DNA from: CAMYMQ01 sp963730305
GTDB lineage: Bacteria; Pseudomonadota; Alphaproteobacteria; Bin65
NCBI GenBank assembly: GCA_963730305.1
Contig: CAVSRB010000003.1
Location: forward strand, 744,001-808,000
DNA length: 64,000 nt
Direction of reading: 5' to 3'
The position numbers and the translations under genes were made by a program. The notes under the pieces are model-generated. The model ran no database searches. It was not told where the DNA came from and saw only the letters and a program-made list of their open reading frames with translations. This document shows positions 1 to 12,731 of this stretch, in pieces. The first letter of the stretch is position 1. Each line of letters begins with the position of its first letter.

Positions 1-290
<290 letters not shown>

Positions 291-291
<1 letters not shown>

Positions 292-763
292 TGGCGATGA
301 GCGTCAGCAGCGGCGGGAACGGACGCGGGCGCCGGACGTACCGGCCGATGTCCGAGATCAACGTTACGCCCTTCGTGGACGTGATGCTGGTTCTGCTTGT
401 AATCTTCATGATTACGGCGCCGCTATTGACCGTCGCGGTGCCGGTGAACCTCGCCAAGACCAAGGGCGCGACGATCGGCAAGCCCGACAAGCCCTTGATC
501 GTCTCGATCAAGGCGGGGGACAGGTCTATCTCCAGGATACGGAGATGGACGGTAAGACCTTGATCGCGCGGCTGAAAGCGATTACCGCCAGTCGGCCGGG
601 CACGACGGTTTATGTCCGGGGCGACAAGGCCGTCCCGTATGGACAGGTATTGGCGGTTATGGGCCAGATCAGCGCCGCGGGCTTCACCAAGGTCGCGCTG
701 ATCGCCGAGCAAGACACCACCAAAGGGCCGGCGGCGGACAAGCCGGGACCGAAGAAGCAATAG
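291..763 (+). CDS. tolR: TolR, with a one-base frameshift
   Basis: ExbD/TolR-family partner of TolQ in the Tol-Pal motor, with a single N-terminal transmembrane helix and a periplasmic domain. The N-terminal frame carries the family signature [20 protein letters not shown], with the essential membrane Asp. It breaks down after about residue 76 at a run of five G (515-519). Reading six G there restores [17 protein letters not shown] and continues to the stop at 763, giving 157 residues, the usual length. The break is therefore probably a missing base in a homopolymer. If it were real, the periplasmic domain would be lost, which is unlikely in an intact operon. The start is ATG overlapping the tolQ stop. 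Confidence 0.88.
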
Positions 764-778
764 GATGCCAAGCGGACG

Positions 779-1930
779 ATGCGCGGCGGCTTGATCATTT
801 CGGTGGCTTTCCACGTGCTGGTGCTGGTGGCGCTGATCGTCGGCCTGCCCTTCCTGGAAAGCACGCCCGAGCCGGTCTCGACGCCGATCCCGGTCGAGGT
901 CGTCCGCCTGAGCCCCGAGACCAGCACGCCCAAGGGCGCCAAGCCGGAGCCGAAGCACAAGCGCCCGCCCGACCCCGACGCCAACAAGTCGACCACCAAG
1001 GACCCGATCGCGCGCGACCCCAAGGCCGGCGACAAGGGCAAGGCGACCAAGACGGCCAAGGTCGAAACCCCGCCCAAGGCCAAGCCGCCGGAGAAGAAAC
1101 CCGAGCCGACTCCGGTGAAGAAGGTCGAGGCCAAGCCGAAGAAGGCGCCGGCGCCCAAGCCGGTCCAGAAGGCCGAGGTCAAGCCCGCGCCGAAGCCCAA
1201 GCCCGAGGCCAAGCCGAAGGCCGCGCCGAAAAAGGCCGAGGTCGCGCCGGCGCCGAAGCAGGCCGAGAAGAAACCCGCGAAGAAGCCCGAGAAGAAGCAG
1301 GTCGCCGAGGCGAACCCGCCCAAGGCCAAGGACGACAAGAAGACCGCCGAGAAGGCGAAGCCGGAGAAGAAGCAACGTATCGCCGCCCGGCCGCAGTTCC
1401 GGCCGCGGCCGCCGCGCCAGGTCGCCCGCGACACCGAGCCCGAGCACAAGACGAAGAAGCACGCGAGCCGCAAGCGCGGCGAGGCCCGGTCGATGGATTC
1501 GGTGTTCAAGACCGTCAACCGGTTCAAGCGGGAGACCCGCCAGGAAGCCAACGTCGACCAGACCCGCCGCGCGCGGCCGATCGGCCGCGAGGACGCGCCC
1601 AGGAAGGTGCCGCTGACCGCGAGCGAGATCGGCGCGGCGGTGATCCGCCAGATCCGGCCGTGCTGGAACTTCCCCGCCGGCGCCGACAACCCCGACCGGC
1701 TGCTGGTCGTCCTGCGCATCGAGCTGCGCCCGGACGGCGGGCTGATCCGCGCCCGCGTCCGCGACCGCGCCCGGATGGCGACCGACACCTACTTCCGCGC
1801 CGCGGCCGAGGCCGCCCTGCGCGCGGTGCGCGACCCGCGCTGCAGCCCGCTGCGGCTGCCGGCCGCCCACTACCGGCAATGGAAGCAACTGACGATCGAA
1901 TTCGATCCGGCCGAGTTGAGGTCCGGGTGA
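779..1930 (+). CDS. tolA: TolA, cell-envelope integrity protein
   Basis: Periplasm-spanning protein that links the TolQR motor to TolB and Pal. Of 383 residues, an N-terminal membrane anchor (about 6-24) carries the [18 protein letters not shown] helix. A long Lys/Pro/Ala/Glu-rich domain (about 50-225) is made of degenerate repeats such as [14 protein letters not shown]-terminal TonB/TolA domain follows (about 270-383, containing [17 protein letters not shown]). The central domain is richer in proline than the alanine-rich helix of E. coli TolA, which is usual for alphaproteobacteria. The gene lies 15 bases after tolR and 64 bases before the preferred tolB start, so it belongs to the same operon. 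Confidence 0.93.
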   Translation: MRGGLIISVAFHVLVLVALIVGLPFLESTPEPVSTPIPVEVVRLSPETSTPKGAKPEPKHKRPPDPDANKSTTKDPIARDPKAGDKGKATKTAKVETPPKAKPPEKKPEPTPVKKVEAKPKKAPAPKPVQKAEVKPAPKPKPEAKPKAAPKKAEVAPAPKQAEKKPAKKPEKKQVAEANPPKAKDDKKTAEKAKPEKKQRIAARPQFRPRPPRQVARDTEPEHKTKKHASRKRGEARSMDSVFKTVNRFKRETRQEANVDQTRRARPIGREDAPRKVPLTASEIGAAVIRQIRPCWNFPAGADNPDRLLVVLRIELRPDGGLIRARVRDRARMATDTYFRAAAEAALRAVRDPRCSPLRLPAAHYRQWKQLTIEFDPAELRSG

Positions 1931-1994
1931 CGAAAGACCATGGAGTGACGTCCCGCCCGCAGGGATGGCAACCGAGAGACCAAAGGGGAGAACC

Positions 1995-3305
1995 GTGTCC
2001 CGAACGCTGACCGCCTTCGTCCTGCTCGTCTTCGCCGCCGCGCTCGCCGCGCCGGCCGGCGCCGAGCCGGTGATCCGCATCGACAAGCCCAACGTCGCGC
2101 CCCTGCCGATCGCGCTCGTCACGCCCCGCGGCAGCAACGAGCCCGAGAACGACATGGGGCGCAAGATCAACGAGGTCGTCACCAACGACCTCGCCCGTTC
2201 CGGCCTGTTCAAGACGCTCGACCCGTCGACCTTCATCCAGCGCGACGGCTCCGAGGTCACCGCGCCGCGCTTCGCCGGCTGGAAGGCGATCGGGGCGCAG
2301 GCGCTGGTCACCGGCCGGGTGTTCCTGCGCACCAACGGCGACGTCCGCGTCGAGGCGCGGCTGTGGGACGTGATCGCCGGCAAGCAGCTGCTCGGCCGCG
2401 CGCTCGAGACCCGCACCAGCAACTGGCGCCGGCTCGCCCACAAGCTGTCCGACGCGATCTACGAGCGGATCACCGGCGAGAAAGGCTATTTCGACACGCG
2501 GGTGGTCTACGTCTCCGAGACCGGCCCGGTGACCAAGCGGGTCAAGCGGCTGGCGATCATGGACCAGGACAGCGCCAACAACCGCTTCCTGACCGACGGC
2601 AAGAACCTGGTGCTGACCCCGCGCTTCTCGCCGTCGGCGCAGGAGATCACCTTCCTCGAATACGTCAACGGCCGGCCGCGGGTGTACATCATGCACATCG
2701 ACACCGGCCGGCGGGAGATCGTCGGGGACTTCCCCGGCATGACCTTCGCCCCCCGCTTCTCGCCCGACGGCAACCGGATCATCATGAGCCTGGAGACCGG
2801 AGGCAATTCCGAGATCTACACGATGGACCTGCGCACCCGCGCGGTGCGCCGGCTGACCAACAACCCGGCGATCGACACCTCGCCCTCCTTCTCGCCGGAC
2901 GGCACGAAGATCACCTTCAATTCCGACCGCAGCGGCCAGCAGAAGATCTACGTGATGAATTCCGACGGCAGCGGCGTCACCCGGATCAGCAACCGGCCGG
3001 GGCGCTACGCCACGCCGGTGTGGTCGCCGCGCGGCGATCTGATCGCCTTCACCAAGCTGCAGGGCGGCCGGTTCTACATCGGCGTGATGAAGCCCAACGG
3101 CGACGGCGAGCGGATCCTGACCAGCGGCTTCCTGGTCGAGGGCCCGACCTGGGCGCCCAACGGCCGCGTGCTGATGTATTTCAAGCAATCGCGGGGCGGC
3201 GAGGCGCAGCTCTACTCGATCGACCTGACCGGCCGCAACGAGCGCCTGGTGCCGACGCCGACGGCCGCTTCGGACCCGGCCTGGTCGCCGTCGCTGGCCC
3301 GATGA
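1995..3305 (+). CDS. tolB: TolB, periplasmic beta-propeller
   Basis: Periplasmic Tol-Pal component that binds Pal and is released by TolA. I chose the GTG at 1995, because GGGGAG (1985-1990) is well spaced before it and a clean signal peptide ([22 protein letters not shown]) starts there. An in-frame ATG at 1965 would add ten residues before the signal. The 436-residue product has an N-terminal alpha/beta domain (about 25-160) and a six-bladed propeller with repeated WD40-like TolB motifs such as [26 protein letters not shown] and [14 protein letters not shown]. It is full length for the family and sits between tolA and pal. Confidence 0.95.
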   Translation: MSRTLTAFVLLVFAAALAAPAGAEPVIRIDKPNVAPLPIALVTPRGSNEPENDMGRKINEVVTNDLARSGLFKTLDPSTFIQRDGSEVTAPRFAGWKAIGAQALVTGRVFLRTNGDVRVEARLWDVIAGKQLLGRALETRTSNWRRLAHKLSDAIYERITGEKGYFDTRVVYVSETGPVTKRVKRLAIMDQDSANNRFLTDGKNLVLTPRFSPSAQEITFLEYVNGRPRVYIMHIDTGRREIVGDFPGMTFAPRFSPDGNRIIMSLETGGNSEIYTMDLRTRAVRRLTNNPAIDTSPSFSPDGTKITFNSDRSGQQKIYVMNSDGSGVTRISNRPGRYATPVWSPRGDLIAFTKLQGGRFYIGVMKPNGDGERILTSGFLVEGPTWAPNGRVLMYFKQSRGGEAQLYSIDLTGRNERLVPTPTAASDPAWSPSLAR

Positions 3306-3450
3306 GGCCAACCCGCCATAGCGCCGGGGCCTGCGGCCGCGGTGCGCACAACCAACATCGTGGCCCGGGCGCCCTCAGCCCGGACCCGACTCTGGGGCGG
3401 GGCGCCGCGCGCGGTGTCCCGGCCGTCAAACAAGGAAATGGGGAACAAAG

Positions 3451-3945
3451 ATGAAAACAAAGGCAATCGTCGCGTTGATCGCCATCGCGGTCTTTTCGGT
3501 AGGGTGCAGCTACGACAAGAAGGAGCCGGCGAACAACACGCAGACCACGAGCCGGCCGAGCCCGAAGGTGTCGTGGACCGACTTCACCAACAAGGCGCGC
3601 AACGGCTACAGCGACCGCGTGTTCTTCGCCTACGACCAGTCGGACCTGGGCGCCAGCGCACGCGGGACGATCGAGGCCTGGGCGTCCTGGCTCAAGGCCC
3701 ACGACGGCGCGCGCGTCCTGATCGAGGGCCATTGCGACGAGCGCGGCACCCGCGAGTACAACCTGGCGCTCGGCGCCCGGCGCGCCAACGCGATCCGCGA
3801 CTACCTGGTCGCGCTGGGGGTCCGGGCGTCGCGCGTGCGCACGGTCTCCTACGGCAAGGAGCGCCCGGCGGTGGCCGGCTCCAACGAGGAAGCCTGGGCC
3901 AAGAACCGCCGCGGCGTCGCCAAGCCGAGCGGGGCCGGCAGCTAA
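3451..3945 (+). CDS. pal: Pal, peptidoglycan-associated outer-membrane lipoprotein
   Basis: Anchors the outer membrane to peptidoglycan and is the endpoint of the Tol system. The 164-residue product has a lipoprotein signal peptide with the modified Cys at residue 19 (VFSVGCS); the residue after Cys is Ser, consistent with outer-membrane sorting. An OmpA-like domain from about residue 48 contains the peptidoglycan-binding motif NLALGARRANAIRDYL. A purine-rich tract, AAGGAAATGGGGAAC, lies just before the ATG. The 145-base gap after tolB may hold an internal promoter, but none stands out. Length and order match the family. Confidence 0.95.
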   Translation: MKTKAIVALIAIAVFSVGCSYDKKEPANNTQTTSRPSPKVSWTDFTNKARNGYSDRVFFAYDQSDLGASARGTIEAWASWLKAHDGARVLIEGHCDERGTREYNLALGARRANAIRDYLVALGVRASRVRTVSYGKERPAVAGSNEEAWAKNRRGVAKPSGAGS

Positions 3946-4075
3946 CCCGCGTGCCGGCGCGCCCCGCCCGATCCTGGCAGGGATCATGCGGCGGGGCGGC
4001 CCCGGCAGGCATCGCCGTTGGGGGCGCCTCTGGCATGGACATCTCTGGCGGGGCATCTCTGGTAAGGACGGAAGG

Positions 4076-4984
4076 ATGAAACCGATCGGCTCCACCCTGT
4101 TCGCGCTCGTCGCCGCGCCGATGTTGCTGCTCGCCGGCACGGGCGTCGCGACCGCCGCGCCGCCGGGCAACAGCGCGGCGACGGTCAGCCCCGGAACCGG
4201 ACCGGATACGGCGCCGGCCGCGCTGCGCACCCAGTTGCGCGCCGCCGCCGACCGCCTCGGCCGGCTGCGCCGGGACGCGGCCGCGTTCCGGGCGCGGATC
4301 CAGCTCGCCGCCGACGAGATCCCGCCGACCGCGGCGGCGCGGTTCGAGGTGCGGCTGAGCCAGATGGAGCGGTCGATCCGCGAGCTGACCGGCAAGATCG
4401 AGGACCTGGCCTACAAGGTCAAACAGGCCGAGAAGTTCCAGGCCAGCGTCGACGAACGGCTGCGCGCGCTGGAGCAGGGCCGCAATACCGGGCCGAGGAC
4501 GCCGACCGACCGGACCGCGCCCCCGAGCCGCAACGACCGTACCGACACGACGCCGCCGAGCGACCGCACCGCGGCGCCGGTGACCCTGCCCGCGGGCCCG
4601 CCCGCCGAGCAGTACCGCTTCGCCATCGGCCTGCTGCGCAAGGCGCGCTACACGGCCGCGGCGGCGGCGTTCAAGCAGTTCATCCGGCTGCATCCGCGCC
4701 ACCGGCTGGCCGGCAACGCCCACTACTGGCTGGGCGAGGCCTATTACGTGCAGGGCGACTACCGGGAAGCCGCGATCCAGTTCGCCGACGGCTTCCAGAA
4801 GTTCCCGAAACATCCCAAGGCGCCCGACATCCTGCTCAAGCTCGGCATGACCATGGCCAAGCTCAACAAGAACCAGGAAGCCTGCGCGACCCTGGCCGAG
4901 CTGCGCCGCCGCTTCCCCAGGGCCAGCAGCCACATCCGCCGCGCCGCGGCCGCCGAGCGCCGCAAGCTGGGCTGCACCGGCTAG
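4076..4984 (+). CDS. cpoB: CpoB/YbgF, Tol-Pal-associated TPR protein
   Basis: Periplasmic protein that coordinates Tol-Pal constriction with peptidoglycan synthesis. I chose the ATG at 4076: it follows GGACGGAAGG and opens a signal peptide (STLFALVAAPMLLLAGTGVATA), whereas an upstream in-frame ATG would add an implausible Arg/Trp-rich tail. The 302-residue product has a coiled coil (about 40-125, with TGKIEDLAYKVKQAEKFQ), a Pro/Thr/Arg-rich linker (about 130-175), and C-terminal tetratricopeptide repeats (about 178-300, with HYWLGEAYYVQGDYREAA). It is the usual last gene of the tol-pal cluster. Confidence 0.9.
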   Translation: MKPIGSTLFALVAAPMLLLAGTGVATAAPPGNSAATVSPGTGPDTAPAALRTQLRAAADRLGRLRRDAAAFRARIQLAADEIPPTAAARFEVRLSQMERSIRELTGKIEDLAYKVKQAEKFQASVDERLRALEQGRNTGPRTPTDRTAPPSRNDRTDTTPPSDRTAAPVTLPAGPPAEQYRFAIGLLRKARYTAAAAAFKQFIRLHPRHRLAGNAHYWLGEAYYVQGDYREAAIQFADGFQKFPKHPKAPDILLKLGMTMAKLNKNQEACATLAELRRRFPRASSHIRRAAAAERRKLGCTG

Positions 4985-4999
4985 GCCGGGCGGCCGGCT

Positions 5000-6440
5000 G
5001 TGCGGGTGGCCCCGGCCAGCGCCATCGCCAGCGCCATCACCCAGCGTGATTTCGACGCCGCGCTCGACGCGCTCGGCCCGTTCGAGGCCGCGCCGGCGCT
5101 CGCCGTCGCCGTCTCCGGCGGCGCCGACAGCCTCGCCGCCGCCCTGCTCTGCCACGCCTGGGCCCGCGCGCGCGGCGGCGCCGCCACCGCGCTGATCGTC
5201 GATCACGGCCTGCGGCCCGAGAGCGCCGACGAGGCGGCCCGCGCCCGCGCGCTGCTCGCCGGCCACGGGATGGCCGCGACGATCCTCGCGCTCGGCGACA
5301 CCGGCGGCGACCGCAACCTGCAGGCCGCCGCCCGGGCCGGGCGCTACGACGCGCTCGCCCGCTGGTGCCGCGACACCGGCGTGCTCCACCTGGTCACCGG
5401 CCACCACCGCGGCGACCAGGCCGAGACCTTCTTCCTGCGGCTGATGCGCGGCAGCGGCGTCGACGGCCTGTCGGCGATGGCCGCGGTCCAGCCCGCGCCC
5501 GGCTGCCGCATCCTGCGCCCGCTGCTCGATACCGATCCGGACCGCCTGCGCGCCTACCTGCGGGACCAGGGCGTCGACTGGATCGAGGACCCGAGCAACC
5601 GCGACACCCGCTTCCGCCGGGTCCAGGTCCGCGGCGTCCTGGCGCGTATGGCCGATGGGGCGCGGCTGGCCGATGGGACGCGCGTGGCCGACGGCGACGA
5701 CGTTGCCGCGCGGGCGGCCGCGGCGGCAGCCGAATTCAGGCCGGGCCCGGCGCACGCTCGAAGCCGCCGCCGACGCGCTCGCGGTCGCGACGGTGCGGCT
5801 CGCGCCCGAGGGCTACGCCCTCCTCGACGCCGCCGCGCTGGCCGCCGCCCCCGAGGACGCCGGCCTGCGCGTGCTGGCGCGGACGATCCGCTGCATCGGC
5901 GGCCTCGACCAGGCCCCCCGCTTCGCCCGGCTGCGGGCCGTTTACGCGGCGTTACGAATTGATCGGCTAGAACGGGGACGCACGCTGGGCGGTTGCCGGA
6001 TCGCACCGGCCGGGAACGGGAGCGGCGTGCTGGTCTGCCGGGAGGCGGGACGCGCGCGCACGCAGCCCTTCGCCCGGCAAGCGATGGTCTGGGACGGGCG
6101 CTTCGCGATCCGCCCGGCCGCGGCGGTGTCGGATCAACCAACCAGCGGGGACGCCATGACGATCGGCCCCCTCGGCCAGGACGGCTGGGCTGCGTGCGTG
6201 ACCGCCGCGCCGTGGCTGCGCGCGACGCATATCCCCCATGCCGCCCGGCTGGCGCTGCCGGCCCTGCGGCGCGGCGCCGCGGTGGTCGCCGTGCCGGCGC
6301 TCGGCTTCGTCGCAAAGGCGCCCGACGCGCCCGCGCAAGGTCCGGTCTCCGCGACGTTCCGGCCGCGCCGCCCGCTCTGCGCTGCGCGCTTCCGACCCCT
6401 GCACGCCGCACCCGGAGCGGCGCTTGCGACCGCGCGATAG
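5000..6440 (+). CDS. tilS: TilS, tRNA(Ile)-lysidine synthase, with a one-base frameshift
   Basis: Adds lysine to C34 of the AUA-reading tRNA-Ile using ATP, an essential cytoplasmic reaction. The PP-loop motif SGGADSLAAALL is near residue 36, with VDHGLRPES, TGHHRGDQAETFFLRLMRGSG and WIEDPSN following in family order. The frame breaks near residue 247. Removing one G from GGG at 5743-5745 joins AAEFRP to ARRTLEAAADALA and gives 479 residues ending in the TilS C-terminal region (QDGWAAC; RRGAAVVAVPALGFVA). The start is GTG at 5000, 15 bases after cpoB; an in-frame GTG at 5006 is an alternative. The shift is most likely a read error, since the gene is essential. Confidence 0.85.
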
Positions 6441-6560
6441 ATCATTGTTTAATCACAAAGTCTGCTTATCTCTAACGTCGTTGGAAAAGCTTCCTGATAC
6501 GGCCTCGCCCGGGACGAGGCCGGCAGAGGATCGCCCGGTGGCGACAGAAAGGCGCAGCGA

Positions 6561-8491
<1,931 letters not shown>

Positions 8492-8549
8492 CCGGCCGGA
8501 GTCGCGATCCGGCGCGGCCCGGATCGAACCACGATTCACGCCGTCATCA

Positions 8550-8665
8550 CATCCTTCGAGACGCCGCGGCCGGTTGGCCGCGGCTCCTCAGGATGAAGAC
8601 GGTGGCCGACACGAGCAGCAGCGCCTTCATCCTGAGGAGGCCCGTCAGGGCCGTCTCGAAGGATG
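8550..8665. repeat. REP-like inverted repeat pair, copy 1
   Basis: Two arms face each other between ftsH and folP. The left arm (8550-8598) begins with CATCCTTCGAGACG and ends CTCCTCAGGATGAAG. The right arm (8625-8665) begins CTTCATCCTGAGGAGG and ends GTCTCGAAGGATG. The same module recurs at 9605-9710. This CATCCTGAGGA...CGAAGGATG type of palindromic intergenic repeat is widespread in alphaproteobacteria. It may form a long hairpin in RNA and act on mRNA ends, but no function can be read from the sequence. Confidence 0.85.
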
Positions 8666-8744
8666 CGATGACGCGCACCACCGCCCCCTCCTCCCACGCC
8701 CCCCGTTCCCGCTATAGTGCGGCCCGACACACCACGAGCCGCGC

Positions 8745-9587
8745 ATGACCCAGCCCGCCTCCGAACCGTCCGCCGCCCCGACCTGGGCCGACCTCCTGCC
8801 CTCGGGCCGCCCCGCGCTGATGGGCATCCTCAACGTCACCCCCGACAGCTTCTCCGACGGCGGCCGGTTCCAGGCGCCGGCCGACGCCGCGGCCCGGGCC
8901 GACCGGCTGATCGCCGAGGGCGCGGACATCGTCGACCTCGGCGGCGAGTCGACCCGCCCCGGCGCTCAGGCGACGCCGGTGGACGACGAGCTGGCCCGCG
9001 TCCTCCCCGCCCTCGACCACCTCGCCAGCGTTGGCGCAACAGTCTCGATCGACACCCGCAACGCCGCGGTGATGCGCGCGGCGCTGGGTGCGGGCGCGGG
9101 CATCGTCAACGACGTCAGCGCGCTGCGCCACGACCCGGACAGCCTCGCGCTGGCCGCCGCCGCGCGGGCGCCGGTGATCCTGATGCACATGCAGGGCGAG
9201 CCCGCGACCATGAACGACGACCCGCGCTATGACGACGTGGTCGCCGAGGTCGCCGCCTGGCTCGCCGCGCGCGCCGAGGCCTGCATCGCCGCCGGCATCG
9301 AGCCCGAGCGCATCGCCCTCGACCCCGGCCTCGGCTTCGGCAAGACCTATCGCCAGAACCTCGCCCTGCTGCACGGGCTCGACGCGATCGTCGCGCTGGG
9401 CTACCCGGTCTGCCTCGGCGCCTCGCGCAAGCTCGCCGCCTGGACCGCCGCCGACAGCGTCCGGCTCGCGGTCTCGACGACGGCCGCCGTGATCGCCGCG
9501 AGCAAGGGCGCGGCCATCCTGCGCGTCCACGACGTCGCCGAGACCCGCGCCGCGCTGCGGGTCGCGGGACTGCTGCCGCTGGGGTAG
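8745..9587 (+). CDS. folP: FolP, dihydropteroate synthase
   Basis: Condenses 6-hydroxymethyl-dihydropterin diphosphate with p-aminobenzoate in folate synthesis; the sulfonamide target. The 280-residue product has the first signature MGILNVTPDSFSDGGRF near residue 26, the second DLGGESTRPGA near 65, and later TIM-barrel motifs (SIDTRNAAVM, VNDVSALRHDP, LDPGLGFGKT). It is full length with an ATG start. The folP-glmM-thiD neighbourhood, downstream of ftsH, is common in alphaproteobacteria. REP-like repeats lie on both sides, so it is probably transcribed as its own unit. Confidence 0.95.
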   Translation: MTQPASEPSAAPTWADLLPSGRPALMGILNVTPDSFSDGGRFQAPADAAARADRLIAEGADIVDLGGESTRPGAQATPVDDELARVLPALDHLASVGATVSIDTRNAAVMRAALGAGAGIVNDVSALRHDPDSLALAAAARAPVILMHMQGEPATMNDDPRYDDVVAEVAAWLAARAEACIAAGIEPERIALDPGLGFGKTYRQNLALLHGLDAIVALGYPVCLGASRKLAAWTAADSVRLAVSTTAAVIAASKGAAILRVHDVAETRAALRVAGLLPLG

Positions 9588-9604
9588 CACCGAGGCCGTC
9601 CTCC

Positions 9605-9710
9605 TCTCCTTCGGGACGCCGCGTCCGCGGCTCCTCAGGATGAAGGCATTGGCTGACCTCACGCAAAGGCTTCATCCTGAGGAGGCCCGCGAGGGCCGTC
9701 TCGAAGGATG
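9605..9710. repeat. REP-like inverted repeat pair, copy 2
   Basis: Second copy of the module at 8550-8665, downstream of folP. The left arm is 9605-9645 (TCTCCTTCGGGACGCCGCG, ending CTCAGGATGAAG). The right arm is 9669-9710 (CTTCATCCTGAGGAGG, ending CTCGAAGGATG). The two copies flank folP almost exactly. The rest of the gap to 9896 holds only ordinary sequence, including an AT-richer stretch near 9826-9850 (TTGCATAAATTCCTATAA) that could be a promoter for the next gene. Confidence 0.83.
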
Positions 9711-9896
9711 AGAAGACGGGCTCGGTCGCCTTCACCCGGCACGGCACTCCTGCTTCGCAATGGCATCAATGAAGGAACCCGGAGCCATTGCGTAGCAGGC
9801 GGCAGACGCGCCCTGCCGACCACCGAAAATTCCTTGCATAAATTCCTATAACCCCCACGTGACCGGGACACCCGCACCAACCCAGGAGTCCCCGCC

Positions 9897-10691
9897 ATGC
9901 CCACCGCCATGTCCACCGCCCTGCCCGCCGCCGAAACCGTCGCGCCGCTGCCGGCGCCGCCGCCCGATACGGACCCTCGCCTGACCCCGCGCCAGGCCGC
10001 CTTCGCCGACGCCTATGCCCGCCAGCCCAACGGCGCGGCGGCGGCGCGGATCGCCGGCTATGCCCACAACAGCGCCAAGGTCGCCGCGGCGCGCAACCTG
10101 CGGCGGTCGGGCGTGCTGATGCGGATCATGGCGCGGCGGCGCGAGCAGGCGCTGGCGCGCCAGGCCCAGCGCGAGCGGATCGCCGGCATCCTCGACGAGG
10201 CGCTGGCCTTCGCCCGCCAGCGCGAGAACCCGCACGCCCTGGCGCGGATCGCCGCGCTGCTGATGCGGCTCGACGGGCTGCACGCGGTCAGCCCGGCCGA
10301 CGACGAACTGCTCGCCGCCGCGACCGCGGACCAGCTCCAGGAATTGCTGGCCTGCTATGAAATCGCCACCGGCGGCGCCGACCCGGAGGTGCCCGACCCG
10401 CAGTCCGCCACCGTCGGCGAGCTGGCCGAGCGCGCCGCCGAGCTGATGGAGGCCGCCCGCGACAAGGCGCACGACCTGCCCGGCGTCCGCGTCGCCGACG
10501 GCTATCTCGACGGCCTGATCGACTATCTCGAACAGGGGGTGCGCGGCGCGGCGGACGCCTGCGCCTTCGCCCGGATGGTGGAGGAAGCCGCCACAGCCGG
10601 CGCCGCCCCGCCCGATCCCTGGGGCCTGGCGGCCGGGCCGGAGCAGGCCCGCGGGACCGCACGGGGCGACGGTGCGACATGCGCGCGGTAA
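9897..10691 (+). CDS. Orphan terminase-small-subunit-like DNA-binding protein
   Basis: 264-residue protein of unknown role. Residues about 29-80 (LTPRQAAFADAYARQPNG, AAAARIAGYAHNSAKVAAA, NLRRSGVLMRI) match the helix-turn-helix layout of phage terminase small subunits (Terminase_2 type), which bind packaging sites. The remainder is Ala-rich and mostly helical, with no recognisable enzyme motif. No large terminase, portal or capsid gene is nearby, so it is either a prophage relic or a domesticated DNA-binding protein. A related N-terminal domain occurs in the protein at 38345-39361. There are several near-start codons (ATG 9897, ATG 9909); the first is used here. Confidence 0.6.
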   Translation: MPTAMSTALPAAETVAPLPAPPPDTDPRLTPRQAAFADAYARQPNGAAAARIAGYAHNSAKVAAARNLRRSGVLMRIMARRREQALARQAQRERIAGILDEALAFARQRENPHALARIAALLMRLDGLHAVSPADDELLAAATADQLQELLACYEIATGGADPEVPDPQSATVGELAERAAELMEAARDKAHDLPGVRVADGYLDGLIDYLEQGVRGAADACAFARMVEEAATAGAAPPDPWGLAAGPEQARGTARGDGATCAR

Positions 10692-10829
10692 ACGCGTATC
10701 CCGCCCGAAGCCGCGGGCGAGGTCGACCGCGCGGGCGAAGCCTCGCTGCGGGTCGGGAGCCCGGGCGCATCAGGCCCGCCGCGGCAGGACGCCCCCTGCC
10801 CGGCGGCGATCGGAGCGGCCGCGACGGGC

Positions 10830-10966
10830 GGCGGGCGGGTTGGAAACCCGCCCCTACGGCGCCTGGCGAGTTCCCGTTGATAGGGTCTTGCGAACGGCCA
10901 TACCCGGCGCTCGCTCCCGGATCACGACCCATCCTTCCGTAGGGGCGGGTTTCCAACCCGCCCGCG
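10830..10966. repeat. Inverted repeat of a GGGCGGGTTGGAAACCCGCCC-type unit
   Basis: Two inverted copies of a short unit, with one arm at 10830-10858 and the other at 10938-10966, about 80 bases apart. Each arm is itself nearly palindromic around GGGTTGGAAACCC or GGGTTTCCAACCC and is bordered by CCCCTACGG/CCGTAGGGG. This looks like a small mobile or REP-type intergenic element. I see no transposase or coding sequence between the arms. Confidence 0.75.
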
Positions 10967-11034
10967 CCGCCGCCGTGGCCCCTGCTGTTCGGGCGCGCCG
11001 GACTCGGGGGATGCCGCCGCCGACGCCCGCGAAA

Positions 11035-11061
11035 GATAACCGATGATAACCGATGATAACC
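11035..11061. repeat. Three direct GATAACC iterons with a 10-bp period
   Basis: GATAACC occurs at 11035-11041, 11045-11051 and 11055-11061, separated by GAT each time, so the units repeat every 10 bp, one helical turn. The reverse-complement array (GGTTATC x3, same period) occurs at 19952-19978, next to similarly GCC/GCG-rich flanks. The arrangement is that of a cooperative protein-binding site or of a dispersed intergenic element. No binder is known. The array is about 230 bp upstream of glmM. Confidence 0.8.
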
Positions 11062-11292
11062 TTTCCGGCCTCGGCCGGACCGGCCGCCACAGCGTCGGCG
11101 CGAACGAGTCGGAGACGCCACAACCCGCAGATTTCTGCGGTTTGTGCCGGGACGTTAACGAAATCTAAAGGATGCCCAGCCGAGATTGCCGGCGACGACG
11201 CCGATCGGGCCCTTGGGTCGCTGGGGCGTGAGGGGGCTTCGCCCCGCGCGGCCCGTGTTCTATAAGATCGGCATGGCCGGGGGAGAAGGAGC

Positions 11293-12663
<1,371 letters not shown>

Positions 12664-12731
12664 CGGCTGAGGGCCGAGGGCTTGGGTAGTGCCGGGGATG
12701 GGCTTGAAGGCGCGCGCATGAGGGATCGGGC

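Larger units (their letters stand above)
10692..11292. other. 601-base intergenic region before glmM
   Basis: No convincing gene. It holds an inverted repeat pair (10830-10858 with 10938-10966) and a three-unit GATAACC array (11035-11061), described separately. Nearer glmM, GACGTTAACGAAATCTAAAGGATG (about 11152-11175) is AT-richer than its surroundings and could carry the glmM promoter, though no clean -35/-10 pair is visible. Short open frames here have no start signals or family motifs. Confidence 0.6.

Noticed and set aside
9897..11061. An intact prophage around the terminase-like gene
   Set aside because: No large terminase, portal, capsid, tail, lysis or integrase gene is seen on either side; neighbours are housekeeping genes.
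12664..12731. TPP riboswitch before thiD
   Set aside because: The gap is only 68 bases and lacks the THI-box core such as CTGAGA.
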